This document shows positions 5,754 through 5,776 of a stretch of DNA of 5,776 nucleotides, in pieces. Source of the DNA: Clostridiales bacterium. Lineage in GTDB: Bacteria > Bacillota > Clostridia > Tissierellales > Sedimentibacteraceae. Made by a program: the position numbers and the translations under genes. The first letter of the stretch is position 1. Each line of letters starts with the position of its first letter. The DNA is taken from assembly GCA_003487955.1 (NCBI GenBank), contig DNNJ01000245.1, forward strand, positions 1 to 5,776. Reading direction: 5' to 3'. The notes under the pieces are model-generated. The model made no database searches, had not been told where the DNA came from, and saw only the letters and a program-made list of their open reading frames with translations.

Positions 5754-5776
5754 GCAATGTTTTAAGACCGATTCCT

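Overview
The window looks like part of the chromosome of a low-GC, anaerobic, amino-acid-fermenting Firmicute of the Clostridia/Tissierellia type. This is inferred from the AT-rich base composition, strong AGGAGG-like ribosome binding sites, sigma-A-type promoters with 17-base spacers, and a butyryl-CoA:acetate-type CoA-transferase beside a PLP aminotransferase. No phage, conjugation, CRISPR or defence genes are visible, and no tRNA or rRNA gene was recognised.

Layout from left to right. (1) The 3' part of a universal stress protein gene (+ strand), cut by the window edge. (2) A compact array of GGGGACA...TGTCCCC hairpin repeats: two near-identical 67-bp tandem units, then a shorter third hairpin with a T-rich tail. 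It fills almost all the space between two convergent genes. (3) lplA (lipoate-protein ligase, - strand) with a near-consensus promoter. (4) A divergent + strand gene for a probably exported SGNH/DUF4886-type hydrolase. (5) A convergent intergenic stretch with a - strand terminator and REP-like GGGACGG/CCGTCCC remnants. (6) A class I/II PLP-dependent aminotransferase (- strand) with its own promoter. (7) A CoA-transferase of the butyryl-CoA:acetate / 4-hydroxybutyrate family (- strand) with its own promoter, an inverted repeat over the -35 box, and further upstream a hairpin and a perfect 17-bp tandem repeat.

How the genes fit together. The CoA-transferase and aminotransferase lie in the same direction 155 bp apart. 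They could act in one catabolic route in which an amino acid is deaminated and the carbon skeleton leaves as a short-chain fatty acid through CoA exchange with acetate. Each has its own promoter, so this is context inference and not a proven operon. lplA would supply lipoyl groups to proteins such as glycine-cleavage H protein or 2-oxoacid dehydrogenases encoded elsewhere. The stress protein and the SGNH hydrolase have no visible link to their neighbours. Most of what is unusual here is in the intergenic DNA, not in the proteins.
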